A model generated the notes under the pieces. The model was not told where the DNA came from, ran no database searches, and saw only the letters and a program-made list of their open reading frames with translations. From NCBI GenBank assembly GCA_016794525.1, contig JAEUJY010000095.1, forward strand, positions 102,834-166,833: a stretch of DNA of 64,000 nucleotides, given 5' to 3'. The stretch's first letter is position 1. The number at the start of each line of letters is the position of its first letter. Shown here piece by piece: positions 1-11,604 of this stretch. The DNA is from Myxococcales bacterium (GTDB lineage Bacteria; Myxococcota_A; Polyangia; Haliangiales; Haliangiaceae). The position numbers and the translations under genes are program-made.

Positions 1-1
1 C

Positions 2-559
2 GGCGTGATCGCGCTGACCGCGGGCGGCGACGTCCTCGTCGAGGGCAACGGCCGCGTCGAGGCGACCGGCGGGACCGCGAACGGCGGCTCGGGGGGCGGC
101 GGCGGCGGCTCGGGCGGCGCGATCCTGATCCGCGCGGGCGGCGCGCTGACGGCGCCCGGGGTGTGGCTGGCCGCGGCGGGCGGCGGCGCGTCGACCGGCG
201 CCAGCAACGCCGGCGGTCCCGGCGGCGTCGGGCGCATCCGGGTCGACACCGCCAGCGGCGGCCTCGCGGGGATGGCCACCACGCCGGTCGCGGTGCGCGG
301 CCCGGCGTGGCCGGTCGCGACCCCGGTGGTGGCCGCGTCGCTCCCGTCGGTGACGCTGACCGGCGAGCCCGGCCGGACGTTCCAGCTCCGCCTCAACGAC
401 ACCGCCGCCCCGAGCGCGACCCCGGGCATCGACGGCACCACGACGATCACCGGCCTGCCGTGGCGCCGCGGCAAGAACCAGCTGTGCGCGGTCGCGCGCA
501 ACGATCGGCTGGTCGCCGAGTCGCTGGCCTGCGTCGACGTCTACCTGACCGCGCCGTAG
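2..559 (+). CDS. Gly-rich secreted/surface protein, C-terminal fragment
   Basis: The reading frame is open to the left window edge, so only the last ~185 residues are visible and the true start lies outside. The visible part is very rich in Gly and Ala, with poly-Gly runs around residues 25-40, followed by a beta-rich domain (TLTGEPGRTFQLRLND) that looks like a C-terminal Ig-like module. No catalytic motif is seen. Such Gly-rich repeats are common in large exported myxobacterial proteins, so an extracellular or surface location is inferred, not shown. It converges with the FG-GAP lipoprotein gene, with only about 20 nt between the two stops. Confidence 0.6.
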   Translation, partial: GVIALTAGGDVLVEGNGRVEATGGTANGGSGGGGGGSGGAILIRAGGALTAPGVWLAAAGGGASTGASNAGGPGGVGRIRVDTASGGLAGMATTPVAVRGPAWPVATPVVAASLPSVTLTGEPGRTFQLRLNDTAAPSATPGIDGTTTITGLPWRRGKNQLCAVARNDRLVAESLACVDVYLTAP

Positions 560-578
560 CCTTCGCTCCCGCGCGGGC

Positions 579-2654
579 TCACCCGATCGGCGTGCACGCG
601 AACGCGCCGGCCTCGTCGTCGCGGTTGTTGTCCTCGTGGCACTCGTTGTTCTGCGACGACGTCGCCGCGCCGCAGGCGTAGCCGCCGTTGTCGACGCAGG
701 CGCGGACGTCGACCGTCGCCGGCGCGGCGTTCCACACGCAGCTGACGTCGATGCACACGTTGGGCGCCAGCGAGATCGGCGTGGTCGGGGTGCCGCCGTC
801 GCAGGCGATCTCGGTCATCGTCGCGTTGTCGTAGAACCGCACCGGCACGCCGGCGCCGACGACGACGTCGCCGGCGTTGCAGACGTGGGCCTCGAGCATG
901 CAGCCGACCGGCACCAGCGACAGCGCGACGGTGAGGTCGGGCGCGGCCAGCGCGTCGAAGTCGGGCAGGTTCTGCCGGAAGTTGTTCATCTTGCCGGAGA
1001 CGGTGTTGGGCGAGTCGACCGTCCAGTTGGCCGCCTCGTGCGCGGGGATGGCGCCGAGCTCGCTGACGTTGGTGACGTGGTAGGCGTGCTGGTTCCACAC
1101 GCGGCGGGTCGCGGCCCACGAGTCGGTGGCGTCGCCCAGCACGCGGATGCCCTGGCGGCCGCCGGTCGCGGCGATCGAGTTCTCGACGAACACCACCTCG
1201 GCGTTGCCGTCGTTGTCGACGTCCGCGACGATCGGCATCTCGAGCCGGGTGCGCGAGTTGTTGGGGATCGACTGCCGCACCATGCCGGTCGTGCCGTCGA
1301 AGATCCGGAAGTTCTGCTCGTCGGCGTAGACCACCTCGGCCTTGCCGTCGCCGTCGAAGTCGAACACGCTCGAGCCGGTCACGCGCGAGCTGCAGTCGAA
1401 GTTCGCCACCTTCCAGCGGATGCCGGGATCGGAGCAGCCGGCCGGCGTCGGCGTGCCCAGGCAGTCGAGGTCGGCCACGACGTAGAAGTCGGCGGCGGCG
1501 ACGCCGATCTCGGCCCGGCCGTCGCCGTCGAAGTCGGCCACCGTCGGCGGCCCGCCCTCGTTCTTGGCGCAGTCGTCCTTGGGGATCGCGATCTGCACCG
1601 GCGCGCCGCCGATCATCAGCGGGGTGCCGTCGTGGTTGATCAGGTAGATCGTGCCGCCGCGGACGATCACCACCTCGCCCTGCGCGTCGGCGTCGAAGTT
1701 GCCGGTGGCGGTGAAGCCGTCGCACGGCACCTGCTGGCACAGCGTCGTCGTCGCCGGCACCGGGAACGTGAACGCCCACTTGAGCATCGCCATCGGCCCG
1801 TACGCGGCGCCGCCGGCCAGCACCTCGGGCGCGCCGTCGAGATCGAGATCGCCGGTGGCGGCGACCGGGCCGAGGAAGCCGTTGACGCCGAGGTCGCCGG
1901 TGCCGGTGCCCTCGACGCTGCCGTCCTCGCCGTTGAGGATGACCCGGCCCTGGATGACCTCGGGCTTGCCGTCGCCGTCGAGGTCGGCGAGCGCCGGCTG
2001 CGGCGCCGGCAGCGTGTTGGCGCCGCTCGGCGCCGTGCGGTTGAGCCACAGCACGTGGCCGTCGCGCTTGAGCGCGATCGTGCCGCCGCCCTGCAGGCTG
2101 GCGACGATGTCGGCGGCGCCGTCGGCGTCGACGTCGCCCAGCGCGACGCCGCCCGACGGATCGAAGTACACGCCGGCGGTGCCGGTGTCGGCCTGGATCT
2201 GGGTCGGGCCGACCATGTAGTGCTGGTGCAGCTTGCCGTCGGCGCCGCACTTGCCCGACACGACGCGCAGCACGCCGCCGACGCCGAGGCGATCGGTCTG
2301 GTCGTCGTACGAGACGAAGACGATGTCGGGGACGTCGTCGAGCGTGACCTGGCCGTCGGCGTTGTCGTCGGTCAGGTTCATGACCGTCGGCATCATCGTC
2401 ACGTCGTCGTAGGCGCCGTTGCCGTCACCCGCGGCCGGGCCGTCCCAGCGGCACTCGACCATCGGGTTGAACTGACCGGTGGGCGTGAACGTGCAGGTCG
2501 GGACCCCGGCGTCGCCGTTGGTGCCGCCGTCGCCGTCGTCGATGCCGCCGTCGATCGGCCCGCCGTCGCCGTCGCCGCTGCCGCCGCCGTCGTCGCTGCA
2601 CGCCGCGGCGGCCAGGGCCGCCATGAGGAACGCCGTACCCAGTCGAAGCGTCAT
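579..2654 (-). CDS. FG-GAP/VCBS repeat lipoprotein
   Basis: 691 residues. The N-terminus is a lipoprotein signal (MTLRLGTAFLMAALAAAAC, lipobox AAAC, Cys19) followed by an Asp/Gly linker. The body carries repeated segments of the type DLDGDGKPEV, DFDGDGRAEI, DFDGDGKAEV and DVDNDGNAEV, the Ca-binding FG-GAP/VCBS blades of an integrin-like beta-propeller. The C-terminal ~120 residues are Cys-rich (CMLEAHVCNAGD, CIDVSCVW) and resemble a CARDB-like beta-sandwich. An outer-membrane-anchored, surface-exposed binding protein is the likely role. It is transcribed away from the P-loop gene and separated from it by ~140 nt containing two short palindromes. The substrate is unknown. Confidence 0.8.
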   Translation of the reverse strand: MTLRLGTAFLMAALAAAACSDDGGGSGDGDGGPIDGGIDDGDGGTNGDAGVPTCTFTPTGQFNPMVECRWDGPAAGDGNGAYDDVTMMPTVMNLTDDNADGQVTLDDVPDIVFVSYDDQTDRLGVGGVLRVVSGKCGADGKLHQHYMVGPTQIQADTGTAGVYFDPSGGVALGDVDADGAADIVASLQGGGTIALKRDGHVLWLNRTAPSGANTLPAPQPALADLDGDGKPEVIQGRVILNGEDGSVEGTGTGDLGVNGFLGPVAATGDLDLDGAPEVLAGGAAYGPMAMLKWAFTFPVPATTTLCQQVPCDGFTATGNFDADAQGEVVIVRGGTIYLINHDGTPLMIGGAPVQIAIPKDDCAKNEGGPPTVADFDGDGRAEIGVAAADFYVVADLDCLGTPTPAGCSDPGIRWKVANFDCSSRVTGSSVFDFDGDGKAEVVYADEQNFRIFDGTTGMVRQSIPNNSRTRLEMPIVADVDNDGNAEVVFVENSIAATGGRQGIRVLGDATDSWAATRRVWNQHAYHVTNVSELGAIPAHEAANWTVDSPNTVSGKMNNFRQNLPDFDALAAPDLTVALSLVPVGCMLEAHVCNAGDVVVGAGVPVRFYDNATMTEIACDGGTPTTPISLAPNVCIDVSCVWNAAPATVDVRACVDNGGYACGAATSSQNNECHEDNNRDDEAGAFACTPIG

Positions 2655-2713
2655 GGATCGCAGTCTGCCCCCGTCCGTAACTGTGCGGAAGCTGGGGATC
2701 GAGCCCCGGGCGT

Positions 2714-2725
2714 GGGGTCAGTTGA
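2714..2725. promoter_or_regulatory. GGTCA palindrome upstream of FG-GAP lipoprotein gene
   Basis: GGTCAGTTGACC has 5-bp inverted arms and lies ~60 nt upstream of the lipoprotein start. A related arm sequence recurs in the hairpin at 2774-2790. A regulatory role is only a possibility. Confidence 0.2.
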
Positions 2726-2773
2726 CCATGCCGCGGCCCCCGCCAAGTCCGCGACAACAGTGCCCGCGGCCGT

Positions 2774-2790
2774 GGTCAGGTCGCCTGACC
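2774..2790 (-). terminator. Short hairpin after the P-loop gene
   Basis: GGTCAGG-TCG-CCTGACC is a perfect 7-bp stem with a 3-nt loop, immediately 3' of the P-loop gene stop at 2797. There is no T-run, as is usual in such GC-rich DNA, so termination is inferred from position and structure only. Confidence 0.35.
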
Positions 2791-2796
2791 CCGGGG

Positions 2797-3423
2797 TCAC
2801 GCCTTCAGGTCAGCGACGATCTTCTGCAGCGCGGCCACGCCCTCGACCACCTTGCTCACGAACGACGCCGAGTGGCGCACCACCACGAAGCGCGGGTGGC
2901 GCGACCAGATCGCCTGCAGCCGGCGATCGATCGCCAGCGCCTCCTCGAGCGACTCGTTGCGGGTCGGGTTGCCGCCCTCGATCGAGATCCCGCCGGCCGC
3001 GGCGGTCTCGAAGAAGATCACGCCGTCGTAGCGATCGAGCTCGGCCTGCAGCGTGCTGCCGACCGCGCCGAAGAACGCCGCCGGATCGCCCGGCCAGTAG
3101 GCGGCGCCGTCGGCGGTGCCGCGATCGCACAAGAGGATGCGATCGGGGAAGCGCGCCGACTGCACGTCCTCGAGGTTGCGCTGCACGTGGTAGATCGCCC
3201 GCTGCGCCGCGCGGCGCGCGTGCACGTCGCTCGAGCGCGGGAAGCCGCCGGCGAACAGCAGCGTCGCCGACTCGGGCACGACGACGACGCGATCGCCGAG
3301 CTCGCGGCGGAACAGATCGGCCGCGGTGGTCTTGCCGCCGCCGGGGCCGCCGGTGACGACGACGCGGCAGCGCCCGTTGCTGTTGCCGTTGCCGTTGGCG
3401 TTGCCCAGGCCGCCCAGGTTCAC
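2797..3423 (-). CDS. AAA/P-loop ATP-binding protein (AAA_28-like)
   Basis: 208 residues from a GTG start with GGGAGG 8 nt upstream. The start overlaps the stop of the MYXO-CTERM gene by 4 nt (GTGA), so translation is probably coupled. Residues ~20-30 ([13 protein letters not shown]) form a Walker A motif, and [11 protein letters not shown] fits Walker B. The size and the arrangement of motifs match the AAA_28 group of small NTPase/kinase-like proteins. The residues before the P-loop are an Asn/Gly-rich stretch ([11 protein letters not shown]). No substrate-specific motif is recognised, so the function is unassigned. Confidence 0.75.
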   Translation of the reverse strand: MNLGGLGNANGNGNSNGRCRVVVTGGPGGGKTTAADLFRRELGDRVVVVPESATLLFAGGFPRSSDVHARRAAQRAIYHVQRNLEDVQSARFPDRILLCDRGTADGAAYWPGDPAAFFGAVGSTLQAELDRYDGVIFFETAAAGGISIEGGNPTRNESLEEALAIDRRLQAIWSRHPRFVVVRHSASFVSKVVEGVAALQKIVADLKA

Positions 3424-6400
3424 CGCGCGCCTCCCGCCGTCGCGCGGCGGCGCCGGCGCAGGCCGAGCAGCACCGCCAGCCCGCCGAGCAGCGAGGTCGC
3501 GCGGCCGTCGCCGCCGGTGCTGCAGCAGCCACCGCCGCCGCCGTCGGCCGGCGGGCCGGCGTCGGGCGCGGGCGGCGCGTCGACCCCGGCGTCGAGCGCC
3601 TGCTCGACCCGGCAGCTCATGCTGCAGCCGTCGCCGTCCATCGTGTTGCCGTCGTCGCAGGCCTCGACGCCGGTGTGGACGACCAGGTCGCCGCAGCGCG
3701 CGGCCAGGCAGCTGTTGCGGCAGGCGTCGGTCTCGACGGTGTTGGCGTCGTCGCACTCCTCGCCGGCCTGCACCACGCCGTCGCCGCAGCTCGACAGCGC
3801 GCAGGCGTTGGTGCAGCCGTCGGTGTTGATCATGTTGCCGTCGTCGCAGGCCTCGACGCCGCCGCGCACGTGGCCGTCGCCGCAGCGGGCCGCGACGCAC
3901 GCGCCGACGCAGGCGTCGGTGTCGTCGCTGTTGGCGTCGTCGCACTCCTCGACGCCGACGTGCAGGATGCCGTCGCCGCAGGTCGCCGGCTGGCAGGTCG
4001 CGGTGCAGGCGTCGGTGTTGACGGTGTTGCCGTCGTCGCAGGTCTCGACCCCGGTGCGGATCACGCCGTCGCCGCAGCGCGCCGCCATGCAGTTGCTGCG
4101 GCAGGCGTCGGTGTCGACGGTGTTGTGATCGTCGCACTCCTCGCCGGCCTGGACCACGCCGTCGCCGCAGGTCGGCGCCGCGCAGGTGTTGGAGCACGCG
4201 TCGGTGTCGATCGTGTTGCCGTCGTCGCACGCCTCGACGCCGCTGTAGATGAAGCCGTCGCCGCAGCGCGCGTTCACGCACGCGACGCAGGCGTCGGTCG
4301 ACGACGCGTTCATGTCGTCGCACTGCTCGACGCCGGCGCGGACGAAGCCGTCGCCGCAGGTCGCCGGCGTGCAGGTCGCGAGGCAGGCGTCGGTGTTGGC
4401 CAGGTTGCCGTCGTCGCAGGTCTCGACGCCGGCGCGCAGGTAGCCGTCGCCGCACGCCGCCAGCACGCAGCCCATGATGCAGCCGTCGGTGTTCGAGCTG
4501 TTCATGTCGTCGCACTGCTCGACGCCGGCGCGGGTGATGCCGTCGCCGCAGGTCGCGGTCTGGCAGGTCGCGGTGCAGGCGTCGGTGGCGATCGTGTTGC
4601 CGTCGTCGCACTGCTCGACGCCGGCGCGGACGACGCCGTCGCCGCACGCGGCGTTGACGCAGGTGTTGCGGCAGGCGTCGGTGTCGACCGTGTTGCCGTC
4701 GTCGCACTGCTCGGGGCCGTTCATCGCGCCGTCGCCGCAGCGCGGGCCCAGCCCGGTGCAGCTCGCGTTGCAGTTGCCGTAGGTGCCGTTGGCGGCGCCG
4801 CTGTCGCACGCCTCGCCGGGCTCGACCGCGCCGTTGCCGCACACCACGCTCAGCACGAACTCGTACGCGCCCAGGTCGAACTCGGCGCCGTTGAGGCCGT
4901 CGCCGTTGAGCGGCCGGCTGGTGCGCAGCAGGTCGGTCGCCGGCGCGCCGGCCGCGGTGCCGGCGTCGATGCAGACGCTGGTCGACTGCAGCCGCAGGTC
5001 GGTGCTCGACACGTACTGCGGGTTGGCGCTGATGACGTTGGCCTGGGAGCCGCCGAGGAAGTTGGCGGTGGCGTTGTTCCAGACGTCGGAGTAGGAGGTG
5101 GTGACGGTGGAGGAGTCGCTGCGGGCGACGCCGTAGGAGGTGTGGTTGGTGATGATCGAGTTGGTGACGGTGACGGTGCCGGCGCTCGAGGCGAGCGAGC
5201 GGATGCCGTAGGAGCCGTTGGCGTTGATCGAGCAGTTGGTGACGGCGAGGGCGCGGCCGGCGGCGGTGGGGGCGAACTGGATGCCGTAGCCGCCGTTGTT
5301 GCGCAGCACGCAGTTGGTGAGCGTGAGCGAGGCGGCGGCGTCGACGAGGACGCCGACCGCGGCGGCGCTGATCGCGACGAGGCCGTCGACGGTCGGGGCG
5401 CCGGCCGAGGCGTAGAGGCCGTACTGGGAGGCGCTCTGGACGGTGATCGCCGACAGCGCGTTGGCGCCGGTGGCGGCGAGGTTGAGGCCGCGGACGGGGT
5501 ACGAGACGACGACGTTGTCGATCGTCGAGCCGGCGGCGGAGGGGAGCAGCTCGAGGCCGTACCAGGTGCCGGGGCTGGGGCTGGCGGAGGTGAGGGTGAT
5601 CGGGCTGGCGGAGGTCGCGTCGGCGAGGAGGGTGCCGGCGATCTGGAACTCGGCGCGGCCGGTGTCGAGGCCGGCGCCCATGACGTCGGTGGTGGCGAAC
5701 GTGAGCGTGACGCCGGCGAGGATCGTCAGGGTGACGCCGGGGGCGACGGTGAGATCGCCGGCGACCGCGTAGGGGCTGCCGGGGAGCGTGAGCGTGGTGC
5801 TCTGCCAGAGCGTGCCGTAGAGGCCCGGGGTGGGGTCGGTGAGGTAGGGCAGCGCGCCCTGGTCGCCGCCGCCCATCGCGCCGAAGCGCGCGGGCGAGTT
5901 GGAGGTGAGGCGGAGGTTGGTGGCCGAGACGTAGAGCGGGTTGGCGCTGATGACGTTGGCCTGGGAACCGCCGAGGAAGTTGGCGGTGGCGTTGTTCCAG
6001 ACGTCGGAGTAGGAGGTGGTGACGGTGGAGGAGTCGCTGCGGGCGACGCCGTAGGAGGTGTGGTTGGTGATGATCGAGCTGGTGACGGTGACGGTGCCGG
6101 CGCTCGAGGCGAGCGAGCGGATGCCGTAGGAGCCGTTGGCGTTGATCGAGCAGTTGGTGACGGCGAGGGCGCGGCCGGCGGCGGTGGGCGCGAACTGGAT
6201 GCCGTAGCCGCCGTTGTTGCGCAGCACGCAGCTGGTGAGCGTGAGCGAGGCGGCGGCGTCGACGAGGACGCCGATCGCCGCGGCGCTGATCGACGCGAAC
6301 CCGGTGAACGTCGGGCTGCCGGCCGAGACGTAGAGGCCGTACTGCGAGGCGCTCTGCACGGTGACGCTGGCGGTCGAGAGCGTCGCGGCCGTCGCCGCGT

Positions 6401-6812
6401 ACGAGATGCCCCGCACCGGGTTGGTGATGGTCAGGCCGCCCAGCGTGACGCTGGTCGCGGCCGCGTCGATGACGAGGCCGTACCAGCTGCCCGACGCGGC
6501 GCCGGTCATCGTCACCGGCTGCAGGGCGGTGCCGTTGACCGTCAGCGTCCCGCGCACGACGAGCTCGACGCGACCGGTGTCGAGGCCGGCGGCCTGGCCG
6601 TCGGTCGAGGCGAACTGGATGGTGGTGCCTGCGTCGATCGTGAGGAACGCGCCCACCGGCACGGTGACGTCGCCCTGCACGATGTACGGGCTGCCGGCTG
6701 GGGTCCAGGTCTGGTTGATGACGTTGCCGCCGGCGACGATCGTGTCGGCGGCGACGCCGCTGGCGGTGGCGGCGATCAGGGCGAGCGTGAGCAGAGCGAC
6801 GCGACAGCGCAT
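3420..6812 (-). CDS. Beta-helix / DUF4215 Cys-repeat MYXO-CTERM surface protein
   Basis: 1130 residues from ATG 6812 (GGGAGGA 6 nt upstream); this start gives a clean signal peptide ([21 protein letters not shown]). Residues ~25-620 are two long right-handed beta-helix blocks that are nearly the same, separated by 306 residues. Then come 13 tandem ~33-residue units of the CGDGxxxxGVExCDDGN type (myxobacterial DUF4215 Cys-rich repeats, about 6-8 Cys per unit pair). The end has the MYXO-CTERM layout: Gly-rich GGCCSTGG, a hydrophobic segment, then RRRRR. That tail is known in Myxococcota for proteins processed and anchored at the cell surface. Adhesion or matrix binding is a reasonable inference. 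Confidence 0.88.
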   Translation of the reverse strand: MRCRVALLTLALIAATASGVAADTIVAGGNVINQTWTPAGSPYIVQGDVTVPVGAFLTIDAGTTIQFASTDGQAAGLDTGRVELVVRGTLTVNGTALQPVTMTGAASGSWYGLVIDAAATSVTLGGLTITNPVRGISYAATAATLSTASVTVQSASQYGLYVSAGSPTFTGFASISAAAIGVLVDAAASLTLTSCVLRNNGGYGIQFAPTAAGRALAVTNCSINANGSYGIRSLASSAGTVTVTSSIITNHTSYGVARSDSSTVTTSYSDVWNNATANFLGGSQANVISANPLYVSATNLRLTSNSPARFGAMGGGDQGALPYLTDPTPGLYGTLWQSTTLTLPGSPYAVAGDLTVAPGVTLTILAGVTLTFATTDVMGAGLDTGRAEFQIAGTLLADATSASPITLTSASPSPGTWYGLELLPSAAGSTIDNVVVSYPVRGLNLAATGANALSAITVQSASQYGLYASAGAPTVDGLVAISAAAVGVLVDAAASLTLTNCVLRNNGGYGIQFAPTAAGRALAVTNCSINANGSYGIRSLASSAGTVTVTNSIITNHTSYGVARSDSSTVTTSYSDVWNNATANFLGGSQANVISANPQYVSSTDLRLQSTSVCIDAGTAAGAPATDLLRTSRPLNGDGLNGAEFDLGAYEFVLSVVCGNGAVEPGEACDSGAANGTYGNCNASCTGLGPRCGDGAMNGPEQCDDGNTVDTDACRNTCVNAACGDGVVRAGVEQCDDGNTIATDACTATCQTATCGDGITRAGVEQCDDMNSSNTDGCIMGCVLAACGDGYLRAGVETCDDGNLANTDACLATCTPATCGDGFVRAGVEQCDDMNASSTDACVACVNARCGDGFIYSGVEACDDGNTIDTDACSNTCAAPTCGDGVVQAGEECDDHNTVDTDACRSNCMAARCGDGVIRTGVETCDDGNTVNTDACTATCQPATCGDGILHVGVEECDDANSDDTDACVGACVAARCGDGHVRGGVEACDDGNMINTDGCTNACALSSCGDGVVQAGEECDDANTVETDACRNSCLAARCGDLVVHTGVEACDDGNTMDGDGCSMSCRVEQALDAGVDAPPAPDAGPPADGGGGGCCSTGGDGRATSLLGGLAVLLGLRRRRRATAGGAR
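5020..5373 (-). repeat. Internal duplication, copy B (beta-helix)
   Basis: About 354 bp nearly identical to 5938-6291 (offset 918 bp, exactly 306 codons). I count only about six base differences over the ~330 bp compared. The rest of the two beta-helix blocks is far less alike at the DNA level. Confidence 0.85.
5938..6291 (-). repeat. Internal duplication, copy A (beta-helix)
   Basis: Partner of 5020-5373, in the same frame of the MYXO-CTERM gene. Near-identity limited to this block suggests a recent duplication or gene conversion. Confidence 0.85.
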
Positions 6813-6891
6813 GGCGGTCCTCCCGAGGAGCGCGCATGCTACCAGCCCGCCCGGGGCGCCGGCGGGGCGTGGCGGGCGAGGGTGCGCCAGG

Positions 6892-7445
6892 TCACCCGGG
6901 CGCAAACTCTTCGTACAGCCGGGTGAGCAGGCCGCCGGAGGCGAAGCGGTAGACCTCGAGGGTGCCGCCGAGGCCGTGGGCGGTGGCGCGCCACTCGGAC
7001 TCGTGGATGACCTCGGCCGGGCCGACGTCGCGCTCCTCGAGGTAGAGGCTCCAGCCGCGGCCGGCGGCGCCGCGCTGGTCCGAGCGGTAGGCGTAGCAGC
7101 AGAAGCCCCCGGGCTCGTGGACCAGGCGCGCCGGATCGGCGATCGGGAACGTCGGGTCGCGGCGCCGCGCGCGCGTCGAGGCCAGCGCCAGGAACGCCTC
7201 GGCCGACGGCGTGTCGGGCGTCAGCACCGTGCGGCCCAGCCAGGTGCGCAGCGTCGCCGCGCTCCAGGCGGGCAGCGCCGCGAGCAGCGCCTCCGTCAAC
7301 GCCGGCGTCGCCTGCAGCCGCGGCAACAGGCCGTAGATCCGCTCGTCGGCGCTGCAGTGGCGGCCCAGGTGATCGATCACCTGCGGCCAGGTCGCCGCGT
7401 CGTCCGCCCACGCCGCCAGCTCCGCGAGCGAGACGTACGACGTCG

Positions 7446-7449
<4 letters not shown>
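6892..7449 (-). CDS. Hypothetical protein coupled to Ser/Thr kinase
   Basis: 185 residues from GTG 7449, overlapping the kinase stop by 4 nt (GTGA), so very likely co-translated with it. No signal peptide or membrane segment. The N-terminal half is helical and Ala/Leu-rich ([22 protein letters not shown]); the C-terminal half looks beta-rich ([40 protein letters not shown]). I do not recognise the family. Position suggests a partner or substrate of the kinase; this is inference from the overlap only. Confidence 0.65.
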
Positions 7450-9710
<2,261 letters not shown>

Positions 9711-9754
9711 CCTCGCCAGTGTACGTCAGGTGGGCCGTCCACGCGGCCCGCCGG

Positions 9755-10774
9755 CTACTTCGCCGGGTGCTTGGCGCGGTACTCGTCGCGGTACTTCAGG
9801 ACCATCTCCAGCTCGGCCTTCGAGAAGACCTTGCCGGTGAGGTCCTTCCACACCTGCTGCGCCGCCTTGTCGGCGTCGGCGATCAGCTCCGGCGACGCCG
9901 GCGAGACCTTGACGCCCTTGCGCTCCATCTGCTTGAGCGCGCTGTCGTTGTCCTTGCGGATCTGCTTGCGCAGGGTCTTCTGCATGCCCTTGGCGATCTT
10001 CTCCATGAGCTTCTGATCCTCGGGCGAGATCTTCTTGAGCGTGTCGTTCTTGATGATCGTCGCGCCGATGCTGAAGCTCAGCTGCAGCGACGACACGTAC
10101 TTGATCTTGGTGTTCCACTGCAGCGCGACCGCGGCGAGCGGCGAGCCGTAGCAGGCGTCGATGCGGCCGGTGGTCAGCGCCGGCTCGACCTCGGGCACGC
10201 CGAGCGGCACGCCCGACAGGCCCAGCTGCTTGAACGTCTGGCGCATGATCGCGTCGTCGCCCCACAGCCACGGCTTCATCTTCTTGAGATCGGCGATGCT
10301 CGTCACCTCGGCCTTCGACATGACGTAGACCCAGCCGACCTCGCCGCGATCCTGCAGCGTGAAGCCCTTGGCGTCGAACTTCTTCTGGTAGTACGGCCAG
10401 ACCTTGTCGGCGACGTAGTCGAGCTCCTCGACCGAGTTGAACAGCCGCGGCAGCTCGAGCACGCGGATGCTCTCCTCGACCATCGACAGGCCGACCGAGG
10501 TCAGCGCCGCGCCGTCGAGCTGGCCGAGGTTGATCTTGCGCACGACGTCGCGCTCGTCGCCCTGCACGCCGCCGGCGTAGTACTTGATCGCGACGCGCTG
10601 CTCGGTCTTGGTGTTGACCTCGGCCGAGCCCTTGTTGAGGATCTTCATCCACGAGCTGCCGTCGGGCGCCAAGGTCGCCATGCGGACCTCGAGGTTGTCG
10701 GCGGCGGCGCCGCCGGCGGTGGCGGCGACCAGGAGGGCGGCGAGGCCCGTGCGAAAGGCGATGGGAGTGCGCAT
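9755..10774 (-). CDS. TRAP-type transporter substrate-binding protein (DctP family)
   Basis: 339 residues with a Sec signal (MRTPIAFRTGLAALLVAATAGGAAA). The mature part matches the DctP/TRAP-T periplasmic binding fold: VRMATLAPDGSSWMKILN at the start, KYYAGGVQGDERDVVRKINLGQLDGAALTS, and the lobe with GRIDACYGSPLAAVALQWNTK. DctP proteins deliver C4-dicarboxylates or other small acids to DctQM permeases. No dctQ or dctM gene lies nearby, so this is an orphan binding protein whose membrane subunits must be elsewhere, or which works alone as a sensor. It lies downstream of the cupredoxin-like gene on the same strand, 66 nt away. Confidence 0.9.
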   Translation of the reverse strand: MRTPIAFRTGLAALLVAATAGGAAADNLEVRMATLAPDGSSWMKILNKGSAEVNTKTEQRVAIKYYAGGVQGDERDVVRKINLGQLDGAALTSVGLSMVEESIRVLELPRLFNSVEELDYVADKVWPYYQKKFDAKGFTLQDRGEVGWVYVMSKAEVTSIADLKKMKPWLWGDDAIMRQTFKQLGLSGVPLGVPEVEPALTTGRIDACYGSPLAAVALQWNTKIKYVSSLQLSFSIGATIIKNDTLKKISPEDQKLMEKIAKGMQKTLRKQIRKDNDSALKQMERKGVKVSPASPELIADADKAAQQVWKDLTGKVFSKAELEMVLKYRDEYRAKHPAK

Positions 10775-10840
10775 CGATTGCTCCTCGATTCTGTCCAGTC
10801 CAGCGGTCGCCGCGCGGCGGTTCCGGGCGGCGGTCCGAAT

Positions 10841-11560
10841 CTACGGCGCCGGCGCGGCGGCGGGGGGCGCGGCGAACGTGAACCGCACCTTGGTGGGCTT
10901 GCCCTTCTTGACCTTGACCTTGGCGGTCTTGAGCCCGAGCGTCGGGTGCCAGGCCTCGACGGTGTAGCTGCCCGGCGGCACCCCGGGCAGGGTGAACCCG
11001 CCGTCGGCGCCGGTGACCGCGAAGAACCCGTGGTCCGACACCACCACCCACGCCGCCATCCACGGGTGGACGTCGCAGTGCAGCGACACGACGTCGCCCG
11101 CCGCGCGGCCGGCGAGGTCGCGGACGATCGGCGCCGCGCCCTTGGGCTGGGCCAGGTTCCACAGCACCTTGGTCAGCGCGTTGCCGCGGACGTTGTGGAA
11201 CGTCGCGTCGAGGTTGCGGATCTCCAGCGCCTGGCCGGCGATCACGCCGACCACCCGCGGCGCGTACATGCACTCGGACTGCGCGATCACCGCCGGCGTC
11301 GTCGGCGCCGCCGCGGCCGGCGCGCCGCCGACCTTGATCCGCACCAGCACGTCGCGCAGCTTGCCGTCGGTGACCACGACGTCGTCGGTCCCGTGGGCGG
11401 TCTTGGCGCACACCGGGTCGCTCGAGCGATCGACCGGCTTGGCCTCGGGCGCGGGGCCGGTCCAGGTCACCGCGCCGGTGATCGACCCGGCGGGCGGCGC
11501 CGCCACGGCGGTGCCGGTGGCCGCGCAGGCCAGCGCGGTGGCGAGGATCCAGCGGCGCAT
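10841..11560 (-). CDS. Secreted cupredoxin-like protein with carboxypeptidase-regulatory-like domain
   Basis: 239 residues from ATG 11560, chosen because it gives a clean signal peptide (MRRWILATALACAATGTAVAA). An upstream in-frame GTG at 11608 overlaps the SDR stop (GTGA) and is the alternative. The central domain has FHNVRG and LHCDVHPWMAAW, the His, Cys-x2-His and Met pattern of a type 1 copper site. The C-terminal ~70 residues (GADGGFTLPGVPPGSYTVEAWHP) are the transthyretin-like carboxypeptidase-regulatory module. This domain pair is known from exported plastocyanin-like proteins of unknown redox partners. It probably sits in an operon with the SDR. Confidence 0.75.
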   Translation of the reverse strand: MRRWILATALACAATGTAVAAPPAGSITGAVTWTGPAPEAKPVDRSSDPVCAKTAHGTDDVVVTDGKLRDVLVRIKVGGAPAAAAPTTPAVIAQSECMYAPRVVGVIAGQALEIRNLDATFHNVRGNALTKVLWNLAQPKGAAPIVRDLAGRAAGDVVSLHCDVHPWMAAWVVVSDHGFFAVTGADGGFTLPGVPPGSYTVEAWHPTLGLKTAKVKVKKGKPTKVRFTFAAPPAAAPAP

Positions 11561-11604
11561 CGTCAGGGCTAGGACGGGGGACCCGGGCGTGATCTTCATC
11601 GCGA

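Noticed and set aside
3610..4840. Regular ~100-bp periodicity that could suggest a CRISPR or satellite array
   Set aside because: It is the DNA of 13 in-frame Cys-rich protein repeats (CGDG/CDDGN) with synonymous variation; there are no constant direct repeats with unique spacers.
2797..6837. 1346-residue open frame on the minus strand across the MYXO-CTERM gene
   Set aside because: It is an Arg/His-rich shadow of the Cys-repeat gene in another frame; only its last 208 residues (P-loop protein) have protein character.
9755..10774. Complete TRAP transporter
   Set aside because: Only the binding protein is present; neither DctQ nor DctM membrane subunits are found in the flanks.
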